Assembly (NCBI GenBank): GCA_964586145.1 | Contig: CAZPHH010000025.1 | Location: 1 to 54,235 of the forward strand | Direction: 5' to 3' | Length of the DNA stretch: 54,235 nucleotides | Source of the DNA: JAFGJQ01 sp964586145 | GTDB lineage: Bacteria; Planctomycetota; Phycisphaerae; UBA1845 | Part shown: positions 16,524 through 24,951 of the stretch, piece after piece | Layout: every line of letters starts with the position of its first letter | Position numbering within the stretch: the stretch's first letter is position 1 | Translations under genes and position numbers: made by a program | The notes under the pieces: generated by a model | The model's database searches: none | Seen by the model: the letters and a program-made list of their open reading frames with translations, nothing else | Told to the model about the DNA's origin: nothing

Positions 16524-17270
16524 TCAGGCGGCCGACTCCATGGAAACCTCACGCGACCCGAGGACCTCACCGCGCGTGCTGATCACCAGGTCATGCACCG
16601 GCACGTCCACCCCGCTCCGCCGCCGCGCCTCCAACGCCATCATAAGCAGACCGCCGCAGCAAGGCACCTCCATTCGGGCCACCGTCACGGACGCCGGTCG
16701 GTTCAACCGCAGCATTTCCGTCAGCTTCTCCACGTATCCCGTCGGATCGTCCAGTTTCGGACACGCGATCGCCAGCACCCGGCCTTTCAGAAGCCTGCTG
16801 TGAAATCCCCCCATCGCAAACGCCGCGCAGTCCGCCGCCAGCAGCAGGTGCGCCCCGCGCAACGCCGGCGCGGAGGCCGGCAACAGCCGCAACTGCACCG
16901 GCCACTGCCGCAACATCGATGGAACGTCACTCTCTCCCGCGGGCGCGCCCTCCCACGCGGCGCCCGCAACGGCGCCAAGCCGCGCGAACCGGGCGGACGG
17001 GCAACCGCCCGGCGGCGTGGGCGCCGCCGCGGCGTGTCCGGCCGGTCCCGCAACCGCCGACTCATCGAACTCATCCGCCTCACGGCGCTCGATTCGGATG
17101 GCCCCCTTGGGACAGTGTCCCAGGCACGCGCCCATCCCATCGCAGAGACGATCGGACACCAGCCGGGCTTTCCCGTTGATCACCCGAATCGCCCCCTCCG
17201 CGCACGATGGCACGCACAGGCCGCAGCCGTCGCAAAGGTCCTCGTCTATATGCACGATCTCGCGGATCAT
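16524..17270 (-). CDS. Ferredoxin-like 4Fe-4S partner of hybrid-cluster protein
   Basis: 248 residues. Two N-terminal cluster motifs: CDGCGLCVPSCAEGA (complete) and CDGMGACLGHCPKGA, where Met occupies the second Cys position, so the second site may hold a 3Fe cluster or be unusual. A linker rich in Ala/Pro/Gly follows, then a C-terminal domain with ADCAAFAMGGF, LAIACPKLDD and MEVPCCGGLL. Genes with this architecture are usual companions of hcp and are thought to feed it electrons. It is the first gene of the operon; the divergent Crp/Fnr gene begins 136 bases away. Confidence 0.8.
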   Translation of the reverse strand: MIREIVHIDEDLCDGCGLCVPSCAEGAIRVINGKARLVSDRLCDGMGACLGHCPKGAIRIERREADEFDESAVAGPAGHAAAAPTPPGGCPSARFARLGAVAGAAWEGAPAGESDVPSMLRQWPVQLRLLPASAPALRGAHLLLAADCAAFAMGGFHSRLLKGRVLAIACPKLDDPTGYVEKLTEMLRLNRPASVTVARMEVPCCGGLLMMALEARRRSGVDVPVHDLVISTRGEVLGSREVSMESAA

Positions 17271-17357
17271 CGTTGTTTCTCCCTGGCCGGCCCGCGGTTG
17301 TCAGCCCGCGGTACCGGCGTCATACTGGCAGTGTGCCACAGGAGGCCCGACGGGGCC

Positions 17358-17371
17358 TTGACGTGGATCAA
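17358..17371. promoter_or_regulatory. HcpR/FNR-type palindromic operator
   Basis: TTGACGTGGATCAA is a 14-base inverted repeat of form TTGAY-N4-RTCAA, matching the binding consensus of the FNR/DNR/HcpR families (HcpR in delta-proteobacteria recognises TTGAC-N4-GTCAA type sites). It is centred 42 bases before the Crp/Fnr start and 94 bases from the ferredoxin gene, in the shared intergenic region, so it could serve both promoters. Confidence 0.6.
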
Positions 17372-17406
17372 CCTGCTGTAGAAATCTACGTGAGCGTGCG
17401 TAACCC

Positions 17407-18093
17407 GTGCCCTCAGAAGCAGTTAGAATCCTTCACGCCTCCGGTTTTTTTGCCGGGCTCTCCGACGAATCGCTGGGCCGCTTGGAGGCGATCGCCCGGA
17501 TCGTGTCGTTCCGGAAGGGACAGATCGTGTTCCGCAAGGGCGACCCATGCCCGGGACTGTACGTCGTCGCCCGCGGCGCCGTCCGCATCTACAAGATCGC
17601 CCCCAATGGCAAGGAGCACGTGCTCCACTTCGCCTACCCCGGCATGACGTTTGCGGAGGTGGCGGTCATCGGCGGTTTCGAGTGTCCGGCCTACGCCCAG
17701 GCGATGGAAGACACGAAGTGCGCCCTGCTGCCCCAGCGAGACTTCCGCCGAATCCTGGAGGAAAGCCATCCGTTCTGCCTGCAACTCATGGCCAGCATGG
17801 CGGCCTGGGTCCGGTACCTGGTGGGCGTGATGGAGGATATCGTCCTGCGGGACGCCGCCGGACGCGTCGCCCAGTTCCTGATCCGAAGCGACCCCACAAA
17901 CGGCGCCGCCGCCTTTGCGCTGCCCATTCTGAAGAAAGACCTGGCCAACCACCTGAATCTGACCAGCGAGACCCTTTCCCGCACGTTCCGCCGTCTGGCC
18001 GACGCCGGGCTGATTGATCTGCCCGACGCCCAGCGCGTCCGCATCCTCAACCCGGCTGGCCTCGCCGACGTCGCGCAGGGCACGCCCGTCTGA
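17407..18093 (+). CDS. Crp/Fnr-family regulator (probable HcpR-like)
   Basis: 228 residues. N-terminal cyclic-nucleotide-type beta barrel (about 10-125, with SFRKGQIVFRKGD and YVVARGAVRIYK), dimer helix with ASMAAWVRYLVGVM, and a C-terminal winged helix-turn-helix (DLANHLNLTSETLSRTFRRL). The FNR-type N-terminal Cys cluster is absent, so sensing by a cluster is unlikely; HcpR/DNR proteins bind haem through this domain. GTG start assumed; the RBS is weak (GTGAG). Its position, divergent from hcp with a matching palindrome in between, makes nitrosative-stress control of hcp and itself the best guess. Confidence 0.8.
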   Translation: MPSEAVRILHASGFFAGLSDESLGRLEAIARIVSFRKGQIVFRKGDPCPGLYVVARGAVRIYKIAPNGKEHVLHFAYPGMTFAEVAVIGGFECPAYAQAMEDTKCALLPQRDFRRILEESHPFCLQLMASMAAWVRYLVGVMEDIVLRDAAGRVAQFLIRSDPTNGAAAFALPILKKDLANHLNLTSETLSRTFRRLADAGLIDLPDAQRVRILNPAGLADVAQGTPV

Positions 18094-18195
18094 CGCAACA
18101 CTGGCTGTGGCGTTCGATATCGGGTAGGCTCGTTGCACTCCGGCCGGGGCCGACCCGGACCGGCATGTCACGGGTTTCGACAGAGGAGCGAAGCG

Positions 18196-18483
18196 ATGCC
18201 GACGTATGTCATTCTGAGTGAACTGGATCCGAAGGCGATGCGGGACCCCAGCGAGTTTCGCCAACTCGCGGAGACCGTGGCGAAGAAGATCCGGGAGCAG
18301 TGCCCGAACGTGCGACTGAAGGAAAGCTACGCGCTGATGGGCCGCTTCGACGTGATCGACATCATCGAAGCGGACAACCCGACCGACGTGGAAAAGGTCG
18401 CGATGATCATCCGCTGCTACGGGCACGCCATGACGGAAACGCTGCACGCGACGCCCTGGAAGGATTTCCTGTCGCAGTTGTAG
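18196..18483 (+). CDS. GYD-domain protein
   Basis: 95-residue single-domain protein resembling the GYD family (ferredoxin-like alpha/beta fold), with MPTYVILSELDPKA, a Lys-rich helix, GRFDVIDIIEADN and the C-terminal GHAMTETLHATPWKDFL. GAGGAG precedes the ATG by 7 bases. Function of the family is unknown. It follows the Crp/Fnr gene on the same strand by 102 bases, so it may be part of that transcript, but an independent promoter is possible. Confidence 0.7.
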   Translation: MPTYVILSELDPKAMRDPSEFRQLAETVAKKIREQCPNVRLKESYALMGRFDVIDIIEADNPTDVEKVAMIIRCYGHAMTETLHATPWKDFLSQL

Positions 18484-18736
18484 GCTGCACCGCGGAGGAA
18501 CGCGTTCCACCGCAGTTCGACGCCGGATCCTTCCGCGGGGCCTTCGTACAGCGGTAGCCACGCCGTTTGCTGTGGGGCTTCGATGCTCCGCGGCGCCTCT
18601 CGTGGCGGGAATGCCGCTCCATCCCGGCGAGACAAGGGCACTCAGGAGGCTGGCCGGAATGGACCCGGGCCAGTGAAGCCCAGACCGCCGGCAACGATGC
18701 ATGCCGCTCGTGCGTGGGAGAAAGGACCGAGCCTTC

Positions 18737-19663
18737 TCAGAGATCCTCGTCCCGCTCTGGGAAGGCGGACGGTCTGGACGGGCCGCGCCGGGCGGCGCCC
18801 GGGCGGATCGCGAGCACCTCCAGGGCGTCGCGCTCGACGATGCCACGGAGTTGATCACGGGGAATGACCGGCAGGTTCGTGCCCTGCACCATGTGGTTGA
18901 TGCTGTACAGCGTCTCAATGCAGTTGGCGGCGGACGTGTAGGGGAACCCGCTGCCGAACAGCAGCTTGTCCATCACGCCGTGATGATACGCGCCCAGCAG
19001 GGCCTGGTACGCCTCCCACGGATGGTGCAGCAGCCAGCTTACGTCGGAATACACGTTGGGGTGCTTGGCCAACAGAACGATCGTCTCGGCCACCCACGGA
19101 TAGCCCAGGTGGGCGACGATGATCTTCAGATCCGGAAACTCTCTCGCCACCTCGTCCAGCAGCACCGGCTGGGCGTACTCCAGCTTGCACGCCGTCGCCA
19201 TATGGATGCCCGGGTGGAACAGGACCGGCATCTGCAGTTCAGCCGCCTTCGCGTACACGCGCATGGCCCGCGTGTCGGCCGGATGATAGTCCTGGGCCGC
19301 CGGCGCCACGCCGACCCCCTTCATCCCCAGCTCTCTCCGGGCGCGGACGAGAGCGCCGATCGCTTCCTCGGGCACCGCCGGGTCCACGCCCGCAAAGCCG
19401 ATCAGCTTGTCCGGGTACCGGCGGACATAGTCGGCCACCAGCATGTCGGGGATCTCGGCGCCCAGGTAGTGGCTCTTGAAGCCAACCACGATGGCCGTAT
19501 CGACCGGACGCGATGCCTCGTAGTGACGCTCCGCACCGGCCTTGGCGGGCGCTCCTTCCAGCCGGGTCAGCGCGGGAAGACCCAGCCGGCTGCGCGACCA
19601 CGGCAGATCGCGTCCCAACTGCGACATGGAGTCCCAAATGTGCGTGTAACAGTCAACAATCAT
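18737..19663 (-). CDS. Amidohydrolase-2 family metal-dependent hydrolase
   Basis: 308-residue TIM-barrel amidohydrolase of the Amidohydro_2 type (ACMSD-like). Metal and catalytic features: DCYTHIWD at the N-terminus, VLFHPGIH mid-barrel, IIVAHLGYPW and LLFGSGFPYTS near the C-terminus with the Asp position occupied by Gly-Ser-Gly rather than GSD. That last change and Y-T-H in place of H-x-H at the start could reduce activity. A basic, Pro-rich tail follows. ATG 19663 has no clear SD. Substrate unknown; such enzymes decarboxylate or hydrolyse ring compounds. Confidence 0.7.
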   Translation of the reverse strand: MIVDCYTHIWDSMSQLGRDLPWSRSRLGLPALTRLEGAPAKAGAERHYEASRPVDTAIVVGFKSHYLGAEIPDMLVADYVRRYPDKLIGFAGVDPAVPEEAIGALVRARRELGMKGVGVAPAAQDYHPADTRAMRVYAKAAELQMPVLFHPGIHMATACKLEYAQPVLLDEVAREFPDLKIIVAHLGYPWVAETIVLLAKHPNVYSDVSWLLHHPWEAYQALLGAYHHGVMDKLLFGSGFPYTSAANCIETLYSINHMVQGTNLPVIPRDQLRGIVERDALEVLAIRPGAARRGPSRPSAFPERDEDL

Positions 19664-19800
19664 GAGCGTTGCTCAACGGGCTGGCGCCCCGCCGTCAGCC
19701 GAGTTGGACTATAGCCGTCCGCACGCGGGGGGTCAATTGGACGCGCCGGAGCGACAGGTCCGCGCGGCACGGCCGGCCGCGCGGCAATCTCACCCGGAAG

Positions 19801-20925
19801 TCAACACGACCCGCGCCGTCGGGCAAGCTGCGCGCAGCCGATCGTAACGAATGCCAGTCCAAGCGTCGCCAGCTCGGCCCCGAACGCCCCGCACGCCACG
19901 CCGCGCCCGGGAGCCATTCGGCCGGGCGTCGCGGGCGTTTCCAGCGCGTCTTGCGCCGAATTCACCGCCTGCTGAACCGCCGCCGCCCCGGCCGAACTCG
20001 TGGCGGCCTTCAGTGCCGCGTCGAGCACGGTGAACTGACGCCCGAAGGCCGAGCCGCCGCCCGTGCCGCCGGGCAGGCTTTTCACGCGTGTGACAAACCG
20101 GGCCTCCAGGTCCATCGTTTGCCCGGACCGCACATCGTACTCGTAGGTGATGACCTGGTTCGGAATCAGCGCCACGTAAAACACGCCAAGGGGTTCAATT
20201 CCCTCAGACACCGCCTCCTGCGTCCGCCCGTCCAGACCGGACGTCGAGAGCAGCAGGTCCTCCCCGCCGAACTCGTACACGAGCGATCCCAAAGGCGCCG
20301 CGGTCACCCGTCCCTCCGCCGAGCCCGTTAGTCGCAGCCCCGTGGAAAACAACTCGACGGAACGGGACCCGCTCGCCACCCGGTAAACCGTCACCTGGAA
20401 CTCCGCCTCCAGACCGCACAGGCTGCGGCCCGATTCCTGCGACCACAGAACGAGTGCCCCGGAGAGGAAGACCTCGCTGCTCACGCGGGATTCACCGAAC
20501 GACAGGCCCAGATCGCCCGCGGTCAGACGAATCGTCCGCGTCTCCGATGCCTCCGACTCGACTTCATACGCCGTGGCCGGCTCGGAAGACACGCACGTCG
20601 TCTCCAGCCCGAACTCCGCCGGGTTGGCGCTCCCCGTCGGACGGGTCGGATCGCGAAGATCCGCGAACGCGAACGCCACGTCCGTCAGTCCGCCGGGGTC
20701 CCCCAGCACGACCCCGACCTCCAGCGGAAACACGGACTGCGTTTCCGGAAACCGCTCGAACGCGCCATCCGACGAGGTCAGCTCACCGCCGACGAACTCC
20801 CGAACCTCTGCGGCGATGTCGGCACGGATCGCGACAATCTCCGCGCGGCCGGCTGCATTCACGCCGAGGGCGATCATCACGAACGCAACCACCGCACCAC
20901 TCGTCTTGCCATGGATTCCTGGCAT
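19801..20925 (-). CDS. Secreted beta-rich protein with C-terminal sorting-like tail
   Basis: 374 residues from ATG 20925, preferred over 20934 because GGAAGG then lies 9 bases upstream. Residues about 10-28 (SGAVVAFVMIALGVNAAG) form a signal peptide. The body is Ser/Thr/Val-rich and low in Lys, as in surface proteins. The C-terminus has a Cys-Gly pair (VACGAFG), a hydrophobic helix LATLGLAFVTIGCAQLA and RRRGSC, the three-part layout of CTERM sorting signals. It follows the MMPL gene by 42 bases in the same direction. Function beyond export and sorting cannot be assigned. Confidence 0.65.
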   Translation of the reverse strand: MPGIHGKTSGAVVAFVMIALGVNAAGRAEIVAIRADIAAEVREFVGGELTSSDGAFERFPETQSVFPLEVGVVLGDPGGLTDVAFAFADLRDPTRPTGSANPAEFGLETTCVSSEPATAYEVESEASETRTIRLTAGDLGLSFGESRVSSEVFLSGALVLWSQESGRSLCGLEAEFQVTVYRVASGSRSVELFSTGLRLTGSAEGRVTAAPLGSLVYEFGGEDLLLSTSGLDGRTQEAVSEGIEPLGVFYVALIPNQVITYEYDVRSGQTMDLEARFVTRVKSLPGGTGGGSAFGRQFTVLDAALKAATSSAGAAAVQQAVNSAQDALETPATPGRMAPGRGVACGAFGAELATLGLAFVTIGCAQLARRRGSC

Positions 20926-20967
20926 TCCACACATCCTTCCGCGACAGCCCCCGCGCCCACCCGTACT

Positions 20968-23160
20968 CTACGAGGCGGAATCGCCCAAGTCGAGCCTTTT
21001 CCGCCGGAGCCCTTCGCCCACCAGATAGCACGCCGGCACCACGATCGGACGGATCACGAACGTGTCCAGCAGAATACCCAGCGCGAAGGCGAACCCCAGT
21101 TGCTGGTAGAACGCCAGTCCCGTTGCGGCAATCGACCCCAGGGTCGCCGCCATGATGAGCCCACAACTGCTGATCACCGGACCTGTGGTCACGATCCCCC
21201 GCAAGGTCGCCTCGGGCGCCGGCCGGCTTCGGCGTTCCTGCAGAATGCGGGACACCAGGAAGATGTTGTAGTCCTGGCCCACCGCCATCATGATGACAAA
21301 CAGGAACAGCTTGACCTTCCAGTCCAGGGCCTGCCCGTCCAGCCACACGCGAAACGTCCAATCGGTGACCGCCAGCGTCGTCAGGTAAAGCACCAGCGTG
21401 GCAATCACCATGACCAGGGTCAGGCCGACCCGTCGCACCCAGATCAGCACGACCACTCCAATGGCCGCCGCCACACTCACCATGATGCGTCGCTGATCAG
21501 CATCGGAAAGCGCCTTGATGTTCAGGATGTACGGGGTCAGCCCCACCGCATGGAGCCGGACGTCGGCCCCGGCGCTGCGCCGTGCCCACTCCTCGACGCT
21601 CCGCGTGAGCCGGGAGCAGAGGTCCATCGCCGGATCAGACAGCGGCGGAAACGGCTGCATGACCTCCACCCGGACGGAACAGAAACCGTCATTCACGTAG
21701 TAAGGACGGATCCAGGCCAGCGGAAGGAGTGGAGTCGACCCCCGTGAGCCGAACGGGTTGTCCAGACCCCACACGTCCACCACGCCGTCGACGGCACGAC
21801 ACGCCTCCGCCAACCCGGCCGCGTACGCGTCCAGCGCCGCCGGGGAACACTCCGTCCCGCCGCTCAGAACGAACGTCCAGGAGAACAGCTCCTCGGCGGA
21901 AAAATGCCGCTCCGCTAACTCCTGCCCGCGAGCCGCGCTGCTGTCGCTGTTCACCACGCCGAGCGCATCATACCGGTACGGCGTGCGGCTTCCCTGCCAC
22001 GCCGGGTAGAACAGAAGCACGGCCATCCCCATCAGGATGTGAGACGGATAACGTACAACCGCGCGGGCCAGACGGCCCCACAGCCGGCTGGGAGTCTCCG
22101 CCCCGGCGGCAGAGAGCAAACGCGGCCAGAAAAGGCGCGACCCCATCAGACGCGCCACAGCCGGGACCAACGTCAACGCGGCCGCCATCGAGACCGCGAT
22201 GGCCAGGCCCAGCGCCCGGCCGGCATTGTGCGTGGGCGACAGCTCCGCCAGCAACAGCATGGACAACCCGATCACCGTGGTGGCCGCGCTGGCGGCGACG
22301 GCCCCGCCTGTACCCTCCGTCGCGGCGGCGGCTGCGCCCGACCCGATTCCCCCTCGGGACTGCTCGCGATACCGGGCCAGCCAAAACATCGCGTAATCCG
22401 TGCCCGAACCGAACATCAGCACAACCACAAACGTGCGTTCCAGGTTGCTGACGCCCCACCCGGCAACCGCGAGGCGATTCAGCAACGCCAGCGCCACGTA
22501 CACACTTGCGCCGATGGAGATCAACGGAACAAATGCCGCCAACGGCGCCCGGTACACGCAGATCAGAATGGTGAGCACCGCCCCCACCGTCACCCACGTT
22601 GTCCGATGATACGCGTGCGTGGTGGCGAAGCTCAGCTCCCGGCCCAGACCCCCCTCGCCCGTAATCTCCAGCCGCAGCCCGTCCGGCAACCCACGGCGAG
22701 CCAGCGCATCCACGGCCTCCACCTGGTCCACCGACGTCTTCACCAGGTAATTCGAGTCCATGTTGACCACGATCATGACCGCCTGCCCGTCGCGGGCGAC
22801 CAATCGGGACTGTAGATGGGGATGCGTGGCCGGAGCCAAGACGCGCCACCGGCCGCCGGCCTCCGCCAGCAATCGGGACGTCACCTCCATCACGAAATCA
22901 AGATCCGACGTATGCAGACCCTCGGCGCGCTCGAATATCAGGACCGTCCGCGTCCGGGCCACGGTCTGCGGAAAGGCTTGGCGAGCCACCTCCAAGGCCT
23001 GGTTATACGGCTGGTGGTCGGGCAGCAGGGACGGCGGCTCCGCAGAGGCGACCGCCTCCGGCGACGGGGCCGACGCGGTCAGCAACCCGACCACCCCGAC
23101 CCATGCCAGCAGAATCGCCCACGGGTGACGTGAAACCCAACGTCCCAGGTGCAGGAACAT
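20968..23160 (-). CDS. MMPL-family RND exporter
   Basis: 730-residue inner-membrane transporter with two repeated halves. Each half has one helix, a soluble extracytoplasmic domain (about 35-195 and 400-555) and a block of five helices. The conserved proton-relay segments are present in both halves: FGSGTDYAMFWLARYRE and VGQDYNIFLVSRIL. MMPL proteins export lipids or hopanoids. The very N-terminus LGRWVSRHPWAILLAWVGVV is the first helix. RBS weak. Upstream partner of the sorted secreted protein; a joint role in the envelope is inferred. Confidence 0.85.
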   Translation of the reverse strand: MFLHLGRWVSRHPWAILLAWVGVVGLLTASAPSPEAVASAEPPSLLPDHQPYNQALEVARQAFPQTVARTRTVLIFERAEGLHTSDLDFVMEVTSRLLAEAGGRWRVLAPATHPHLQSRLVARDGQAVMIVVNMDSNYLVKTSVDQVEAVDALARRGLPDGLRLEITGEGGLGRELSFATTHAYHRTTWVTVGAVLTILICVYRAPLAAFVPLISIGASVYVALALLNRLAVAGWGVSNLERTFVVVLMFGSGTDYAMFWLARYREQSRGGIGSGAAAAATEGTGGAVAASAATTVIGLSMLLLAELSPTHNAGRALGLAIAVSMAAALTLVPAVARLMGSRLFWPRLLSAAGAETPSRLWGRLARAVVRYPSHILMGMAVLLFYPAWQGSRTPYRYDALGVVNSDSSAARGQELAERHFSAEELFSWTFVLSGGTECSPAALDAYAAGLAEACRAVDGVVDVWGLDNPFGSRGSTPLLPLAWIRPYYVNDGFCSVRVEVMQPFPPLSDPAMDLCSRLTRSVEEWARRSAGADVRLHAVGLTPYILNIKALSDADQRRIMVSVAAAIGVVVLIWVRRVGLTLVMVIATLVLYLTTLAVTDWTFRVWLDGQALDWKVKLFLFVIMMAVGQDYNIFLVSRILQERRSRPAPEATLRGIVTTGPVISSCGLIMAATLGSIAATGLAFYQQLGFAFALGILLDTFVIRPIVVPACYLVGEGLRRKRLDLGDSAS

Positions 23161-23397
23161 GGGCAGCGTTTCTAGCCGCCGGAACGACCCCGGTCAAACG
23201 GGGTGCCCCGGGCCGACCCGGGGGAGGCCCCTACAGACAAACGTCTGGCGTTCCGCGCCGGACATCTGCCCGAAGTCCTTTTTGCACAGCGTGTTGAAAC
23301 GGCAGTGGCCTCGGGCCGGTCACCGGGCCTACAGTTGAAGGAGGGGACCGGCGTGCCTCAACTCGTGCGGCCCGGTTCGCGGGGGTTCTGGAGACAC

Positions 23398-24210
23398 ATG
23401 GGACTTGTCGTCACGATCGTCAATGGGCCCCGCCGGTCGGGCAAAAGCACCATCATCCGCGAGATGGTCGCCACGGTCTATCGCACCCCCCCGCACTACC
23501 TGCGACTGACCTGCAATGACGGCGACAAGGTTCGCCCGGCCCCTTGTGCGGCCGGCAACCCCTCCGATTGCGGGGTCGCCAGCGCGGCCTGGGTGGAGTA
23601 CGACCCGGGCCGGGTGTTTGAAGTGCTGCCGGAAGCCCTCGCTGCCGTCGCCGTGCGTAATCCGAACGCACAGGTCATCATTGAGGCGGACGCGGACCCG
23701 AGCCCGCGACAGGCGTTCACCTACCACGCGCGCCTGTTCGTGATGCGAGCCCCCGACTGCGAACACGAGGTCTTCCGATCCTGCGAGGAAGCCGCCGGCC
23801 GGCTGCAGGCCGCTCTGAACGACACCTCCACGTTTGCCACGGAAGTGTTCGGTTTGTGCAGTGAACTCGCCGCCCCGGAAGACGACTCGCATCAAGACCT
23901 CCCCGGGTTCACCCCCCTTCAGATGCAGTCGTTCCTCCACTCGCCGCTGGGTCGTCAACTGGCCCTGCGAAGTCAGTTGCAGCCTGCCTTTCATGCGATT
24001 CTGGACAGCGACGTGATTGTCATGAACACCGCGTTGGGGGGTGTGAGCGCCGACGTGGACGCCACCCGACGCCGTCTGGATTCACTGGTCACCCACATTC
24101 AGAAGGGATCGTCGCGCCGCAGCCGGCTGTTCTGCTGCGATTTCATGGATCCGCAGGATCCGCTGCGTGCCGATCTGTTTGGCGTGCTGCGGGCGGCATG
24201 TTCGTGCTGA
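23398..24210 (+). CDS. P-loop NTPase of unknown role
   Basis: 270 residues with MGLVVTIVNGPRRSGKST at the N-terminus, a clean Walker A (GPRRSGKST). A candidate Walker B lies in AQVIIEADADP, then FTYHARLFVMRAPD. The topology of a short NTPase with hydrophobic strand then acidic pair resembles the CobW/MobB/hydrogenase-maturation SIMIBI group, but I cannot name a family. The ATG at 23398 (GGAG close by) gives a natural start; an alternative GTG at 23353 has a stronger SD (GGAGGGG) and would add 15 residues. Convergent with the following minus-strand gene, 10 bases apart. Confidence 0.55.
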   Translation: MGLVVTIVNGPRRSGKSTIIREMVATVYRTPPHYLRLTCNDGDKVRPAPCAAGNPSDCGVASAAWVEYDPGRVFEVLPEALAAVAVRNPNAQVIIEADADPSPRQAFTYHARLFVMRAPDCEHEVFRSCEEAAGRLQAALNDTSTFATEVFGLCSELAAPEDDSHQDLPGFTPLQMQSFLHSPLGRQLALRSQLQPAFHAILDSDVIVMNTALGGVSADVDATRRRLDSLVTHIQKGSSRRSRLFCCDFMDPQDPLRADLFGVLRAACSC

Positions 24211-24220
24211 GCGGGCGGCC

Positions 24221-24916
24221 TCACCCCTTGCTCGAAATGGTCCAGCGCCATTCCTTCACGCCGAAACACTCCGTTGCGTATTCGATGATCCTGCGAAATG
24301 CCTCGCACGCCTGGGCGCGCTCGATCATCTGGGCCTTGGTAAGCGGAAACGGCTGCCCTTCGCCGCTGAGGGCGATTCGCAGCCAGCCCGCAAACTCCGC
24401 CGATTCGTGCAGGTAGGTGGCCAGGTTCGGCCCCACCTCGAAGTTCAACTCCGAAATCTCCAGATACGCCTCGTTCCCGCAAAACGAAAGCGTGCTGAGA
24501 ATCTCGTGGCTGGGCTGCAGACCCACGATCTCCAGCTCGGCAAACGGCACACGCTCCGCTGACAGCAACTGCTGGCAGATCTTGTACACCGGCCCCTCCG
24601 CCGAAAAGAACGGCCCGATGTGCGTGTCGCTCATCTCTGTCCAGCTCGGCGGTTCGTACACCCCGGAGGCGTCACAATCGATCTGCTCCGCACGACGTGC
24701 CTGGGTCATCAGCTTCTTGAGAAGACTCTCCATGTCCGGCTTGGCCGCCTGCCGGCGAGCCTCACCGCTGATGTCCAGAATCCCGTAGCACGCCAGTTCG
24801 TGCTCGGCATCGCCGGACGAACCGCCCGCGACGGTCGCAATAAACCGCCGGACCTTCTCGGGATACACGTCCACCCAGGTCGGGCTGTAAACGATAATGT
24901 CCGTCCAGAACGACAC
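24221..24916 (-). CDS. Conserved-looking protein of unknown function
   Basis: 231 residues, no recognised family. Composition is that of a soluble cytoplasmic protein with alternating helices and strands: MSFWTDIIVYSPTWVDVYPEK at the N-terminus, a Cys/Asp segment EQIDCDASGVYEPPSW in the middle, and a C-terminus FGVKEWRWTISSKG. No signal peptide or membrane segment. Start ATG 24916. It follows the truncated uvrA by 35 bases and may be co-transcribed. Confidence 0.55.
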   Translation of the reverse strand: MSFWTDIIVYSPTWVDVYPEKVRRFIATVAGGSSGDAEHELACYGILDISGEARRQAAKPDMESLLKKLMTQARRAEQIDCDASGVYEPPSWTEMSDTHIGPFFSAEGPVYKICQQLLSAERVPFAELEIVGLQPSHEILSTLSFCGNEAYLEISELNFEVGPNLATYLHESAEFAGWLRIALSGEGQPFPLTKAQMIERAQACEAFRRIIEYATECFGVKEWRWTISSKG

Positions 24917-24951
24917 GAACCCGGCTCCTCCAACTGCACGTCAGAACCGCA

